Below, piece by piece: positions 25,165-33,699 of a DNA stretch of 64,000 nucleotides; position 1 is the stretch's first letter, and each line of letters begins with the position of its first letter. The notes below the pieces were generated by a model. It did no database searches and was not told the DNA's origin. It saw only the letters and a list, made by a program, of their open reading frames with translations. Position numbers and translations under genes: made by a program. This stretch comes from Halomarina halobia. Lineage in GTDB: Archaea; Halobacteriota; Halobacteria; Halobacteriales; Haloarculaceae. The stretch is from assembly GCF_029338575.1 (NCBI RefSeq), contig NZ_CP119992.1, forward strand, positions 2,480,001 to 2,544,000, written 5' to 3'.

Positions 25165-26427
25165 CTACCGAAGCACCAGCGGGTCGTCGCCCGCGTCGGG
25201 GAACGGGTTCTCGCCGTACGTCCCCGCGTCCCACTCGTCGTCGGTGACGAGCGACTCGTCGAGCGCCGCGACGATCGCCTCCTCGTCCATCCCCGTCCCG
25301 ATGAAGACTAGCTGTGACTGGCGGTCGCCGTGTTCCTCGTCCCACTCGACCTCGGGGTGCATCCGCCGCTGCATCTCCCGGCGCGACTCGTCGAGGCTGG
25401 CGATCCACGCGCCCTGCACCTCGACGCGCGAGGACGGCCCCGCCTGCCCGTAGTGCAGCGAGACGTCATCCCGCCCGGCCACCCACAGCAGGCCCTTCGA
25501 GCGGACGACCGAGGGCGGGAGGTCCTCCAACACCTCGGCGAGGCGACCGGGGTGGAAGGGTCGGCGGCGGCGGTAGGCGAACGAGTCCACGCCGTACCGC
25601 GCGGCGGGGTGGTGGCCGGCGTGGTCGTGTTCCGCGTGGTCGTGGTCGGTGCGGTCGTGGTCCGCGCGGTCGTCGTGGTCGTGCCCCTCGTCCTCGCCGC
25701 GGTGATGCGCTGCGTGTTCGAGCGCGCGCCGCCAGCCGTCGGTCTCGCTCACGGTGTCGAGGTCGAACCGCCCCGTTCCGACGATCGCTCCCGGTTCGAG
25801 GTCCCCGTGCACCGTCCTGACGATCCGGGCGCGGGGGTTGAGCGATCGGATCAGTTCCTCGGTCTCCGCCAGCGCGTCCTCGTCCGCGAGGTCGCACTTG
25901 TTCAGCACGACCACGTCCGCGCACTCGACCTGCGCGACGAGCAACTCCGACAGCGGGCGCGGGCCGTCGTCGCCCTCGGCGTCCTCGACGCGCCCGTCCG
26001 CCTCCGCGGTCTCCCGTTTCCTGTCCGCGATCGTCCGCCGGAACGCGGCGGCGTCCACGACGGTCGCGAGCGTGTCCAGTTCGTAGGCGGCGCTCGCCGC
26101 GCCGGTCGTGAAGAGCCGGGCGACCGGCGCGGGTTCGCTGATCCCGGAGGACTCGACGACGAGGTGGTCGAAGTCCCGTTCGCGGGCGAGGCGGGAGACC
26201 TCGATCTCCAGGTCGTCCCGGAGGTCGCAGCAGATGCAGCCGTTCGAGAGTTCGGCGACGCCGTCGGCGCGCGATTCCACGAGCGCCGCGTCGATGTTGA
26301 TCTCGCCGACGTCGTTGACGAGGACGGCGAGTCGTCGGTCGGCGTGCTCGAGCAGGTGCTTGAGCGTCGTCGTCTTACCCGCCCCCAGCGCGCCGCTCAG
26401 GACGGTCACGGGGGTTCCGTCGTTCAT
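25165..26427 (-). CDS. CobW/COG0523 GTPase with His-rich loop
   Basis: A 420-residue G3E GTPase. Walker A GALGAGKTTTLKHLL (11-25), metal motif GCICCDLRDDL (~63-73, CxCC) and VVLNKCDLAD (NKxD) are all present. Residues ~240-275 form a His/Asp-rich stretch (EGHDHDDRADHDR, HDHAEHDHAGHHP) likely to hold Zn2+, Ni2+ or Co2+. The C-terminal CobW_C domain begins near FHPGRLAEVLEDLP. Such proteins deliver metals to apoproteins or act in metal shortage; the metal is unknown. With the His-rich NicO transporter at 8107 the window has two potential metal-handling proteins. Confidence 0.92.
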   Translation of the reverse strand: MNDGTPVTVLSGALGAGKTTTLKHLLEHADRRLAVLVNDVGEINIDAALVESRADGVAELSNGCICCDLRDDLEIEVSRLARERDFDHLVVESSGISEPAPVARLFTTGAASAAYELDTLATVVDAAAFRRTIADRKRETAEADGRVEDAEGDDGPRPLSELLVAQVECADVVVLNKCDLADEDALAETEELIRSLNPRARIVRTVHGDLEPGAIVGTGRFDLDTVSETDGWRRALEHAAHHRGEDEGHDHDDRADHDRTDHDHAEHDHAGHHPAARYGVDSFAYRRRRPFHPGRLAEVLEDLPPSVVRSKGLLWVAGRDDVSLHYGQAGPSSRVEVQGAWIASLDESRREMQRRMHPEVEWDEEHGDRQSQLVFIGTGMDEEAIVAALDESLVTDDEWDAGTYGENPFPDAGDDPLVLR

Positions 26428-26969
26428 GCGATGTCGTTTGTGACCGTTCGTACTTAGGGAGTGCGACGGCGGCGTTTCGGATCCCGCTTTTCTCTCGGTC
26501 GAACGGGGCGAACGAGAACTGCAAAGCCCTCGCGTTTTCGAGTCGAGGGACTCGCTGCGCTCCTCGAACGCTCGCTACGCTCGCGTTCTGCGGTGCTTGT
26601 GTCGTCCGTCTTCCCCGAAAACGCTCGCCCTTTGCGATTCCGCCAGGACCGCCCCTTCCCTCCCCCGGGTCGCGCGGTCCTCGCTCCGCTCGGACACGCG
26701 CTCCCGGCCGCGGTACGAGGGCGTGCCGCACTACAGGCGCGTTTCGTCGTGTCCGTTCCGGGGAGGTGAGATGCCGATGTGGAATTCGACCTGGTGGACT
26801 GAACGGGCGTTCCCGCGAGTGAAGCGAGCGGGAGGGCTTTCCCTCGTCTCCGAGTCATCACCGACCCGACCGGATCGGCCGTTTTCCTCCTCCTCCTCCT
26901 CCCCGTTCCCCTTCGACTCCCACGCCGCCCCGACACGCTTTTGCGCGCCCGTCTCCGTGATCCGTGCAC
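26428..26969. other. Intergenic region with second repeat family and C/T tract
   Basis: About 540 bp upstream of the ArsA pair. It contains repeat J (26510-26647), a hairpin-forming stretch at ~26805-26835 and a CCT-repeat tract at ~26886-26902. The frames across it translate to Arg/Ser-rich low-complexity text and are not supported as genes. The promoter of the 26970 gene presumably lies near 26930-26945. Confidence 0.5.
26510..26647 (+). repeat. Second dispersed repeat family, copy J
   Basis: Shares with 55325-55456 an ordered set of blocks: AAGCCCTCGC, CTCGCTGCGC, CTCGCTACGCTCG, GTGCTTG-GTCG, AACGCTCGCCCTT and TCCGCCAGG. Both copies are on the plus strand, between genes. It is unrelated to the CACCTTTTGC family. 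Confidence 0.75.
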
Positions 26970-27266
26970 ATGGAACTGTGGGAACGCATCGCGGCCTACC
27001 GCGAAGTCGTCGAGGAGTGGCTCCGCGGCCTCTACCACGGGATGATCTCCCACCCGGCCTACGAGAAGATCGAGCAGGAGGCGGAGGACGCCGAGGACGC
27101 CTTCCTGCTGGCGTGCTTCCCCGACGCGTTCGGCATCCCGAGTCCCGTCTCCTACTACACCGCCGAACTGCTCCCGTACCTCTCGACGGAGTTCGAGGCG
27201 TGGGAGCGGCGGATGTGGGACCGCGAGTCGCTGCTCGAGCGCAAGGGCCACCAGTACCACTTCTGA
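26970..27266 (+). CDS. Uncharacterised small protein paired with ArsA
   Basis: A 98-residue protein from ATG 26970 (a GTG at 26964 would add two residues). It is helical and charged, with MELWERIAAYREVVEEWLRG, then AEDAFLLACFPDAFGIPSPV, and ends SLLERKGHQYHF. No known family recognised. Its stop overlaps the ATG of the ArsA/Get3 ATPase (TGATG), so they are translationally coupled and possibly partners. Confidence 0.72.
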   Translation: MELWERIAAYREVVEEWLRGLYHGMISHPAYEKIEQEAEDAEDAFLLACFPDAFGIPSPVSYYTAELLPYLSTEFEAWERRMWDRESLLERKGHQYHF

Positions 27267-28240
27267 TGCGCAAGTTCGTCTTCTTCGGCGGCAAGGGCGG
27301 CGTCGGCAAGACTACCGTCTCCAGCGCCTACGCGCACAAGTGCGCCGAGGCGGGGCTGGAGACGCTCGTCGTCTCGACCGACCCGGCCCACAGCACCGCC
27401 GACGTGTTCGATCAGGCGTTCTCCGACGAACCGCGGCCCGTAGAGGGGTACGACGCGCTCTCCGCCATGGAGATCGACCCGGACGAGGAGGTGACCCGCC
27501 ACCTGATGGGCATAAAGCGGGCGATGGGCGACCAGGTGAGCCCGGCGATCGTGAACGAGATCGACCGGCAGGTCGAACTCGCCCACCAGACTCCCGGCGC
27601 GCACGAGGCGGCGCTGTTCGACCGCTTCATCGACGTGATGCGGAACAGCGACGAGTACGACCGCGTCGTCTTCGACACCTCGCCGACCGGCGGCACCCTC
27701 CGACTGCTCTCGCTGCCCGAGTACCTCGGCGGGTGGATCGACCGCCTCGTGGAGAAGCGCGAGCAGAGCATCGACCTCTTCGAGAAGGCGGCCATCGGCA
27801 ACCGGGAACCCCGCCGGACGCGGGTCGGCGACCCCATCGTCGCCCGACTCCGCGAGCGCAAGGAGAACTTCGAGTTCGCGGGCGAGACCCTCCGGAACGA
27901 GGCGGCCTTCTTCCTCGTGCTCAATCCCGACGAACTCTCGATCCGGGAGACCCGTCGCGCCGTCGACAGCCTCGACGACTACGGCCTCACCGTCGTCGGG
28001 CTCGTCGTGAACCGGCTCACGCCCGAACCGGAGGACCACGAGGAGGGGCGGGGAGCGCGCTTCCTCCGCCGACGCTGCGCGACCGAGCGTGAGCGCCTCG
28101 CGGAGGTCCGCAACTCGTTCGAGCAACCCGTCGCGGGCGTCATCGAGACGCGCGTCGCGGAGGTGAAGGGCGACTTCCTCGCGGACGTGGCCGACGAACT
28201 CGACATCGAGGTGGCGACGGACGGACCGCCCGCGAGGTGA
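27266..28240 (+). CDS. ArsA/Get3-like ATPase
   Basis: A 324-residue ATPase beginning MRKFVFFGGKGGVGKTT: deviant Walker A GGKGGVGKT (9-17), then STDPAHSTADVFDQ (switch I), VVFDTSPTGGTLRLLSLPE (switch II) and VVNRLTPEP. It has one ATPase domain, as in Get3 and archaeal ArsA homologs. No arsenite pump or ars regulator is nearby, so a Get3-like or other targeting role is more likely than arsenic export. Length fits. It overlaps the preceding 98-aa gene. Confidence 0.87.
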   Translation: MRKFVFFGGKGGVGKTTVSSAYAHKCAEAGLETLVVSTDPAHSTADVFDQAFSDEPRPVEGYDALSAMEIDPDEEVTRHLMGIKRAMGDQVSPAIVNEIDRQVELAHQTPGAHEAALFDRFIDVMRNSDEYDRVVFDTSPTGGTLRLLSLPEYLGGWIDRLVEKREQSIDLFEKAAIGNREPRRTRVGDPIVARLRERKENFEFAGETLRNEAAFFLVLNPDELSIRETRRAVDSLDDYGLTVVGLVVNRLTPEPEDHEEGRGARFLRRRCATERERLAEVRNSFEQPVAGVIETRVAEVKGDFLADVADELDIEVATDGPPAR

Positions 28241-28414
28241 CCCCTCGTCCTCTCGACGACCTCCCCGGAAAGTAGTGCGTTCCCTGACACTCTAACGTGA
28301 ACGAATCCGGGGGTCCCCGTTAGCCGACTGATCGTCTCCGTTCGGTTCTATCAACTGCGGTAATCGATAGGGAAGTTTTAAGCCCACGAGCCAGCGACCA
28401 TACGCACTGATACC

Positions 28415-30241
28415 ATGGTCCAAGTAATCTGGCTCGTCGTAACAGTTCTCGCGCTGTTCAGCGTGGGATACATCGGGTACTCGCGCTACCTGTCGCGATT
28501 CGTAGAACTCGACGACGGCCGCGAGACGCCGGCGCACAAGTACGAGGACGGACAGGAGTACGTCCCGGCGAAGAAGCCGGTCCTCCTCGGCCACCACTAC
28601 TCGAGCATCGCGGGCGGCGCGCCCATCGTCGGCCCGATCACGGCGGCCGTCGTCTGGGGCTGGCTGCCCGCGCTGCTGTGGATCGCCATCGGCAACCCGC
28701 TCATGGGGGCGGTCCACGACTTCACCGCGCTGTCGGCCAGCCTCCGGCACGAGGGGAAGTCTATCGGCTACATCATCGGCGAGTACGTCGGCGAGCGGGG
28801 CAAGAACATGCTCCTCTGGTTCGCCTTCCTCACGATCGTCCTCGTCGTGGCGGTGTTCGCGCTCGTGGTCGGCATCGTGTTCAACGCCTACCCGCAGGCG
28901 GCGACGGCGAGCCTCCTCTACATCGGCCTCGCGTTCGTCTTCGGGGTGTACCTCTACCAGCTCGACCTCCCGTTTCTCGCGGGGACGGTCGCGTTCGTGG
29001 CGGGCGTGTTCGCCAGCGTCTGGGTGGGCATCCAGTTCCCCGTCGCGATAACGCCGGTGACGCCCGTTCCGGAGACGTGGCCGGACAACGTCATCGTCCT
29101 ACTGAACGGGCCGCTCCCGATCCCGAACGTCATCAACCCCAACGTCTCGGCGTGGATCCCGGTCATCCTGCTCTACGCGGGCCTCGCGAGCGTCCTCCCG
29201 GTGTGGATGCTCCTCCAGCCCCGGGACTACCTCTCGTCGTTCCTGCTGTACGCCGGCGTCGGCGGCGCGCTGCTGGCGATCATCGTCGGCACCTTCCTGG
29301 GTGCCAGCCAGCCGTTCGTCATCGCGGAGAACGTCCCGGCGTTCGCTGGCTTCTGGGGGACGACCGGCGTGACGCCGCTGTTCCCGCTGCTGTTCATCAC
29401 GATCGCCTGCGGGACCATCAGCGGCTTCCACTCGCTCGTCTCCTCGGGGACGACGGCCAAGCAGCTGAACCGGGAGTCCGACGCCCGCCTCATCGGTTAC
29501 GGCGGGATGCTCGGCGAGGGGCTGCTCGCGGCCGTGGCGCTCTCGACGGTCGCCCTCGTCGGCATCACCGTCGAGGGCGGCGGCATCGGCCAGGCGCTCC
29601 CCAACTTCGCCACCGGCGGCGGCGTCATCCTCACCGCCTTCGGCATCCCGACGTCCTTCGGCGCGCCCTTCATGGCGCTCGTCCTCGTGAGCTTCCTCCT
29701 CACCTCCACCGACACCGCCGTCCGGCTCGGTCGGTACATGATGGAGGAGATCGTCGGAACGCCCGAGAGCAGCGTCGAGGGGATCGCCGTCAACCGCTAC
29801 GCTAACGCGGGAATCCAGGCGGTCCCGGCGTACCTCCTCATCACGAGCGGCTCGTGGCTCACCCTCTGGCAGCTGTTCGGCGGTGCGAACCAGCTGCTCG
29901 CCGCGCTCGCGCTCCTGACGGCGACCGTCTGGCTCGCCAACTGGGACCGCAGCAAGCAGCTCATCAGCACGGGCGTCCCGATGGCGGTGATGGTCACGAT
30001 CACCATCCTCGGGCTCAGCTGGCTGGCGTTCCACGACAACATCTACGTGAAGTTCGTACAGGGAAGTCCGGCCGAGCTGGGGGCGGTCGGCACCGCCTCC
30101 GCGATCGTCCAGATCGTGCTCGCGCTCACCCTCATCGGACTGGCGCTCTCGCTGGTCTACATCGGTATCGGCAACATCCGCAAGGCCCGCGGGCGGGCGG
30201 GCCCCGCCGTCACTGACGGCGGCGAATCGGACGACGACTGA
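28415..30241 (+). CDS. cstA: Carbon starvation protein CstA
   Basis: A 608-residue protein with about 15-16 membrane segments. LLGHHYSSIAGGAPIVGPITA (~residues 51-71), GNPLMGAVHDF and FHSLVSSGTTAKQLNRESDA are hallmark CstA stretches. It likely takes up peptides or pyruvate. A TATA-like stretch TTTTAAG (~28375-28381) is 34 nt upstream. It is monocistronic. Confidence 0.93.
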   Translation: MVQVIWLVVTVLALFSVGYIGYSRYLSRFVELDDGRETPAHKYEDGQEYVPAKKPVLLGHHYSSIAGGAPIVGPITAAVVWGWLPALLWIAIGNPLMGAVHDFTALSASLRHEGKSIGYIIGEYVGERGKNMLLWFAFLTIVLVVAVFALVVGIVFNAYPQAATASLLYIGLAFVFGVYLYQLDLPFLAGTVAFVAGVFASVWVGIQFPVAITPVTPVPETWPDNVIVLLNGPLPIPNVINPNVSAWIPVILLYAGLASVLPVWMLLQPRDYLSSFLLYAGVGGALLAIIVGTFLGASQPFVIAENVPAFAGFWGTTGVTPLFPLLFITIACGTISGFHSLVSSGTTAKQLNRESDARLIGYGGMLGEGLLAAVALSTVALVGITVEGGGIGQALPNFATGGGVILTAFGIPTSFGAPFMALVLVSFLLTSTDTAVRLGRYMMEEIVGTPESSVEGIAVNRYANAGIQAVPAYLLITSGSWLTLWQLFGGANQLLAALALLTATVWLANWDRSKQLISTGVPMAVMVTITILGLSWLAFHDNIYVKFVQGSPAELGAVGTASAIVQIVLALTLIGLALSLVYIGIGNIRKARGRAGPAVTDGGESDDD

Positions 30242-30296
30242 TCGACGGCGCTCTTCGCTCCTACTCCGTTTTCGCGCTCCGGCTCGGAGCGCCGCG

Positions 30297-30962
30297 TCAG
30301 CCCTCCCGACGGAGCAGACCGACCAGCCGGTCGACCAGCCCGGTCGGCTCGGCGGGCGCGTCGACGGGCGTCCACAGCCGGAAGGCGTGGGCGACGTCCG
30401 CGTTCGCGCTCGCCGCGAGGGCCTCCCGCTCGGGGGCGACGACGAGCAGGTTCACCTCGTAGTGGCCGTAGTAGCCGAACCTGAGCAGCGTTCGATCCCT
30501 GAACCCCGAGACGAACTCGCGCACGTCCTCCGGGAGCTCCGGGACGACCAGGACGAACGTGAAGTCGGTGCTGAAGTGCTCCTCGTCGGCGTCGATCCAC
30601 TCCGCCGCGAGGTCGTGGCCGAGGTCGACGAGCCGTTCGAGGTCGGCGCGCGTCGCGCCCGACGCACGGCGGACGAACAGGTGCTCGGTCGAGCCGTGGT
30701 TCGCGTAGTTGAGCGAGGGGTGAAAGAAGTGCTTCCGGCTCTCGACGCGCATCCGCCCGTAGAGGTCGAAGCGCTCGCCGCGCACCCGGTAGTCGTCGTC
30801 GAGGTCGTAGTTGTACATCAGGCGGTCGGCGACGCGGTCCACGTACTCGTCGTCCCAGTCGGGGATTCCGAGGTCGGCGCGGGTGGGGGCCGCCTCCGGG
30901 TCCGGGCGTCGCTCGGGGTCGGGGTTCGGGGCCGGATCCGGCTCCGGGCGCGGGTCGCTCAT
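30297..30962 (-). CDS. Uncharacterised haloarchaeal protein (221 aa)
   Basis: The start ATG 30960-30962 overlaps the stop of the upstream cupin gene (TCA 30959-30961 on the minus strand), indicating translational coupling. Residues 1-30 are Pro/Asp/Glu repeats; the rest has LMYNYDLDDDYRVRGERFDL, NYANHGSTEHLFVRR and DFTFVLVVPELPEDVREFV, with no membrane segment. I do not recognise a family. The coupling to a cupin suggests a shared pathway, but the substrate is unknown. Confidence 0.68.
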   Translation of the reverse strand: MSDPRPEPDPAPNPDPERRPDPEAAPTRADLGIPDWDDEYVDRVADRLMYNYDLDDDYRVRGERFDLYGRMRVESRKHFFHPSLNYANHGSTEHLFVRRASGATRADLERLVDLGHDLAAEWIDADEEHFSTDFTFVLVVPELPEDVREFVSGFRDRTLLRFGYYGHYEVNLLVVAPEREALAASANADVAHAFRLWTPVDAPAEPTGLVDRLVGLLRREG

Positions 30963-31342
30963 GGCTCCCCGTCCGGATCGTAGGCGTGGACGTCGTCCCG
31001 CACCGGGGGCGCGCCGATCGCGAGCACTTCCACTGCCTCGTCGGCGTCCTCGGGGTTGTACGCCCGCTGGGGGTTTCCCGGCTCGACGGCGAACAGGTCG
31101 CCGGCGGGGACGACGAACGTCCGCTCCGGCGTCTCGACGTGGAGAGTGCCGCTGAGGACGTAGAACGCCTCCTCCTGTTCGTCGTGGTAGTGGTACGCGA
31201 GCGGGAGCTGTTCGCCCGGTTCGGCGTCGAAGCGGTTCACCGCGACGTGCTCGAGTCCCGCCGACGGTGCGAGTCGGCGAAGCGTACACGGTCTGTCCGG
31301 TTCCGGTTCGAGGTCGTCCGCACTGACGACGCGGTAGCCCAT
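30959..31342 (-). CDS. Cupin-domain protein
   Basis: A 127-residue protein from ATG 31340-31342. Cupin motif 1 is HYHDEQEEAFYVLSGTLHVE (the HxHxxxxExxY pattern), motif 2 is the PAGDLFAVEPGNPQRAYNP region. It is a single beta-barrel with no signal, so cytoplasmic. Enzyme or ligand-binding activity cannot be read from sequence. It is the first gene of a two-gene unit with 30297-30962. Confidence 0.87.
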   Translation of the reverse strand: MGYRVVSADDLEPEPDRPCTLRRLAPSAGLEHVAVNRFDAEPGEQLPLAYHYHDEQEEAFYVLSGTLHVETPERTFVVPAGDLFAVEPGNPQRAYNPEDADEAVEVLAIGAPPVRDDVHAYDPDGEP

Positions 31343-31421
31343 ACGCGTAGACGGTGGAGCGAAACCATAAACGGCGTGTTCCACGCGAACGCTTAACCCC
31401 TTGGCGTCCGAGGTGTCACGC

Positions 31422-31640
31422 ATGGGTGGAAAGAAGGCGGAAGCGTGCGGCCGATGTGCGATGACGTCGGTCGTCTCGGTCACGCTCGAGGACGACGAGG
31501 AGCGCTCCCGCGACCCGTACGGGGACGCGCGCATCGAGGTCGCCGACCGCGAGGCGCGCCTCGTCTCGCCCGGCGCGTGGCTGGGCGGGCTGAAGTCACG
31601 TCTGGACGAGGCGGCGACGCGACTCACGTACGGTCGGTAG
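31422..31640 (+). CDS. Small CxxC protein (72 aa)
   Basis: ATG 31422 starts MGGKKAEACGRCAMTSVVSV. A TATA-like GCTTAACC (31391-31398) lies about 27 nt upstream, fitting a leaderless mRNA, so this start is preferred over an upstream one. A single CxxC (CGRC, ~residues 9-12) is seen; the rest is charged and ends ATRLTYGR. The function is unknown. Confidence 0.68.
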   Translation: MGGKKAEACGRCAMTSVVSVTLEDDEERSRDPYGDARIEVADREARLVSPGAWLGGLKSRLDEAATRLTYGR

Positions 31641-31701
31641 GATCGTGCCGGCCGGTGCCAAGAGAGGTTTTTTACCCTTCACCGCATAACCCCGTCCACT
31701 G

Positions 31702-32391
31702 ATGGAAGAGAGCGTCTCGGGATTCAGCGTCCGCGGCTCCTGGGGGGACGTCGTCGAACACGGCGAGCGTATCTCCCGAGCGCTCCTCGACCTCGGCGTC
31801 GACGACGAGGCCTTCGAGGAGTGGGACGACTGGCGACCGAAGAGCCACGAACGACTGGACGAGGACGTAAACGAGAAGACCGCGGAGCAGGCCTGGGTCA
31901 ACGAGGGCAAGGGCGAACGGGCGGGCAAGAACCCGGACGACGACCTCAAGACCGCCGGAGAGAAGCTCACCGAGTCCTACGAGAAACTCGCCGACGACGC
32001 CGACGAGGCGATGGACCGGTGGGGCGAGTCCATCGACTACGTCGCCCGCGCGGCCGACTCCGCCAGCCGGCGGGCCATCCGGAAGGTGGAGGGGGCCGTC
32101 TACCGGAACGTGATGACGCAGATCGCCCCCTACTACTTCGACAACGACCTCGTCAGCGCGAACCTCCAGCGGGTCGGCCGCGGCGACGAGCGAACCTACG
32201 CCTTCGAGGTGAACGTCAACGACGACGACCTGAAGGAGCGGGTGTCCGAGCAGCTCGCCGACTACGAGACGTCGGTCGACCGCTGGCACGTCGACACCGA
32301 GAAGGAGACGGAGGCGCTCGAGACCGTCGAGGGTGGGGAGGGCGTGGACATCCCCGAGAGCCACGACGACGTGCGGCCCACCGCGAACTGA
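31702..32391 (+). CDS. DUF5828-like acidic protein
   Basis: A 229-residue, very acidic soluble protein, MEESVSGFSVRGSWGDVVEH..., resembling the haloarchaeal DUF5828 family. A helical central part (TAGEKLTESYEKLADDADEA) precedes a conserved-looking segment VEGAVYRNVMTQIAPYYFDN and a closing ferredoxin-like stretch. No signal or membrane segment. Function is unknown. A T-rich promoter-like stretch (TTTTTTACC, ~31668-31676) lies about 30 nt before the start. Confidence 0.72.
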   Translation: MEESVSGFSVRGSWGDVVEHGERISRALLDLGVDDEAFEEWDDWRPKSHERLDEDVNEKTAEQAWVNEGKGERAGKNPDDDLKTAGEKLTESYEKLADDADEAMDRWGESIDYVARAADSASRRAIRKVEGAVYRNVMTQIAPYYFDNDLVSANLQRVGRGDERTYAFEVNVNDDDLKERVSEQLADYETSVDRWHVDTEKETEALETVEGGEGVDIPESHDDVRPTAN

Positions 32392-32493
32392 CACCGACCC
32401 GCCCCCCGTCCCGATCCTCGACTCCCGGTTCACACCTTTCTCGCCGGCAAGCGAGCCCTTCATGACGGCATAGCGAGTAGACCGCATCGACAG

Positions 32494-33699
32494 ATGGTCT
32501 CCGCGCTCGTCGTCGTCACGCTCGTCGTCGCCAGCGTCGCCAGCCTGTTCATGGCGTGGGCGATCGGTGCCGGGTCCTCCGGGTCGACCCCGTTCGCCCC
32601 GGCGGTCGGGGCGAACGCCATCTCAGTGATGCGGGCGGGGTTCGTCGTCGGCCTGCTCGGCCTGCTCGGTGCCGTCCTGCAGGGGGCGAACGTCTCTGAA
32701 GCGGTCGGTCGCAGCCTCATCAGCGGCGTCACGCTCAGCCCGCTCGCGGCCACCATCGCCCTGCTGCTCGCGGCGGCGCTCGTCGCCATCGGCGTCTTCA
32801 CGGGCTATCCGATCGCCACGGCGTTCACCGTCACCGGCGCGGTGATCGGCGTCGGGCTCGCCCTCGGCGGCGACCCCGCCTGGGCGAAGTACCGGCAGAT
32901 CAGCGCCGTCTGGGTGCTCGTCCCGTTCGTCGGTGGCGGCGTCGCCTACGCGACCGCCCGACTGCTCCGCAACGAGTCGGTCCCCGAGCGGGTCGCGATC
33001 CCGTTCCTCGGCGGCGTCGTCGGCGTCGTGCTCGCTAACATCCAGTTCACGGTGCTCGGTTCCTCGGGGTCGGGCGCGTCTCTCGCGCAGGCGGTGGGCG
33101 ACCGCCTCGACTTCCTCCCGGGGCTGGTCGGCGAGGCCGCCGTCACGCTCGCGATCGCGGGTCTGTTCGCGTTTCTCCTCCTGCGCGATCTCGACGCCGA
33201 CGAGATCCGCGGGCAGCGCCACTTCCTGCTGACGCTCGGCGCGCTCGTGGCGTTCTCCGCCGGCGGCAGTCAGGTGGGCCTCGCGATCGGGCCGCTCCTC
33301 CCGCTGCTCGAACAGTTCAGCGTGACCGTCTCGCTCGTCGCCGTCCTCCTCTTCGGCGGGTTCGGCCTCCTCCTGGGATCGTGGACCGGCGCTCCGCGGA
33401 TGATAAAGGCGATCGCGCAGGACTACTCCTCGCTCGGCCCCCGGCGCTCGATCGCCGCGCTCATCCCCTCGTTCGTCATCGCGCAGGTGGCGGTCTTTCT
33501 CGGCGTCCCGGTCTCGTTCAACGAGATCATCGTCAGCGCCGTCGTCGGAAGCGGCTACGCCGCGGGCGGTGCCGGCGTCAGCAAGGGCAAGATGGGGAGG
33601 ACCGTTCTCGCGTGGCTGGCCTCGCTCGTCGGGGCCGTCGTCCTCGGCTACGGGTCCTACGTCGCCGTCTCGGCCGGGCTGGACGCGCTACTCGGTTGA
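32494..33699 (+). CDS. PiT-family anion permease (second copy)
   Basis: A 401-residue membrane protein with about 11 hydrophobic segments and PiT-like internal symmetry. The first signature reads MAWAIGAGSSGSTPFAPAVG and the second AFSAGGSQVGLAIGPLLPLL: the Asn/Asp of classical GANDxxNA motifs are replaced here, unlike the copy at 16009. Phosphate or another anion may be the substrate. The 3' end overlaps the convergent CNNM/CorC gene by 12 bp. Confidence 0.87.
   Translation: MVSALVVVTLVVASVASLFMAWAIGAGSSGSTPFAPAVGANAISVMRAGFVVGLLGLLGAVLQGANVSEAVGRSLISGVTLSPLAATIALLLAAALVAIGVFTGYPIATAFTVTGAVIGVGLALGGDPAWAKYRQISAVWVLVPFVGGGVAYATARLLRNESVPERVAIPFLGGVVGVVLANIQFTVLGSSGSGASLAQAVGDRLDFLPGLVGEAAVTLAIAGLFAFLLLRDLDADEIRGQRHFLLTLGALVAFSAGGSQVGLAIGPLLPLLEQFSVTVSLVAVLLFGGFGLLLGSWTGAPRMIKAIAQDYSSLGPRRSIAALIPSFVIAQVAVFLGVPVSFNEIIVSAVVGSGYAAGGAGVSKGKMGRTVLAWLASLVGAVVLGYGSYVAVSAGLDALLG

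Noticed and set aside
25620..25700. Tandem DNA repeat
   Set aside because: It is the His/Asp-rich coding stretch of the CobW gene on the minus strand, explained by protein sequence.
27266..28240. Arsenic resistance operon
   Set aside because: ArsA-like ATPase only; no ArsB/Acr3 pump, ArsR or ArsC nearby.
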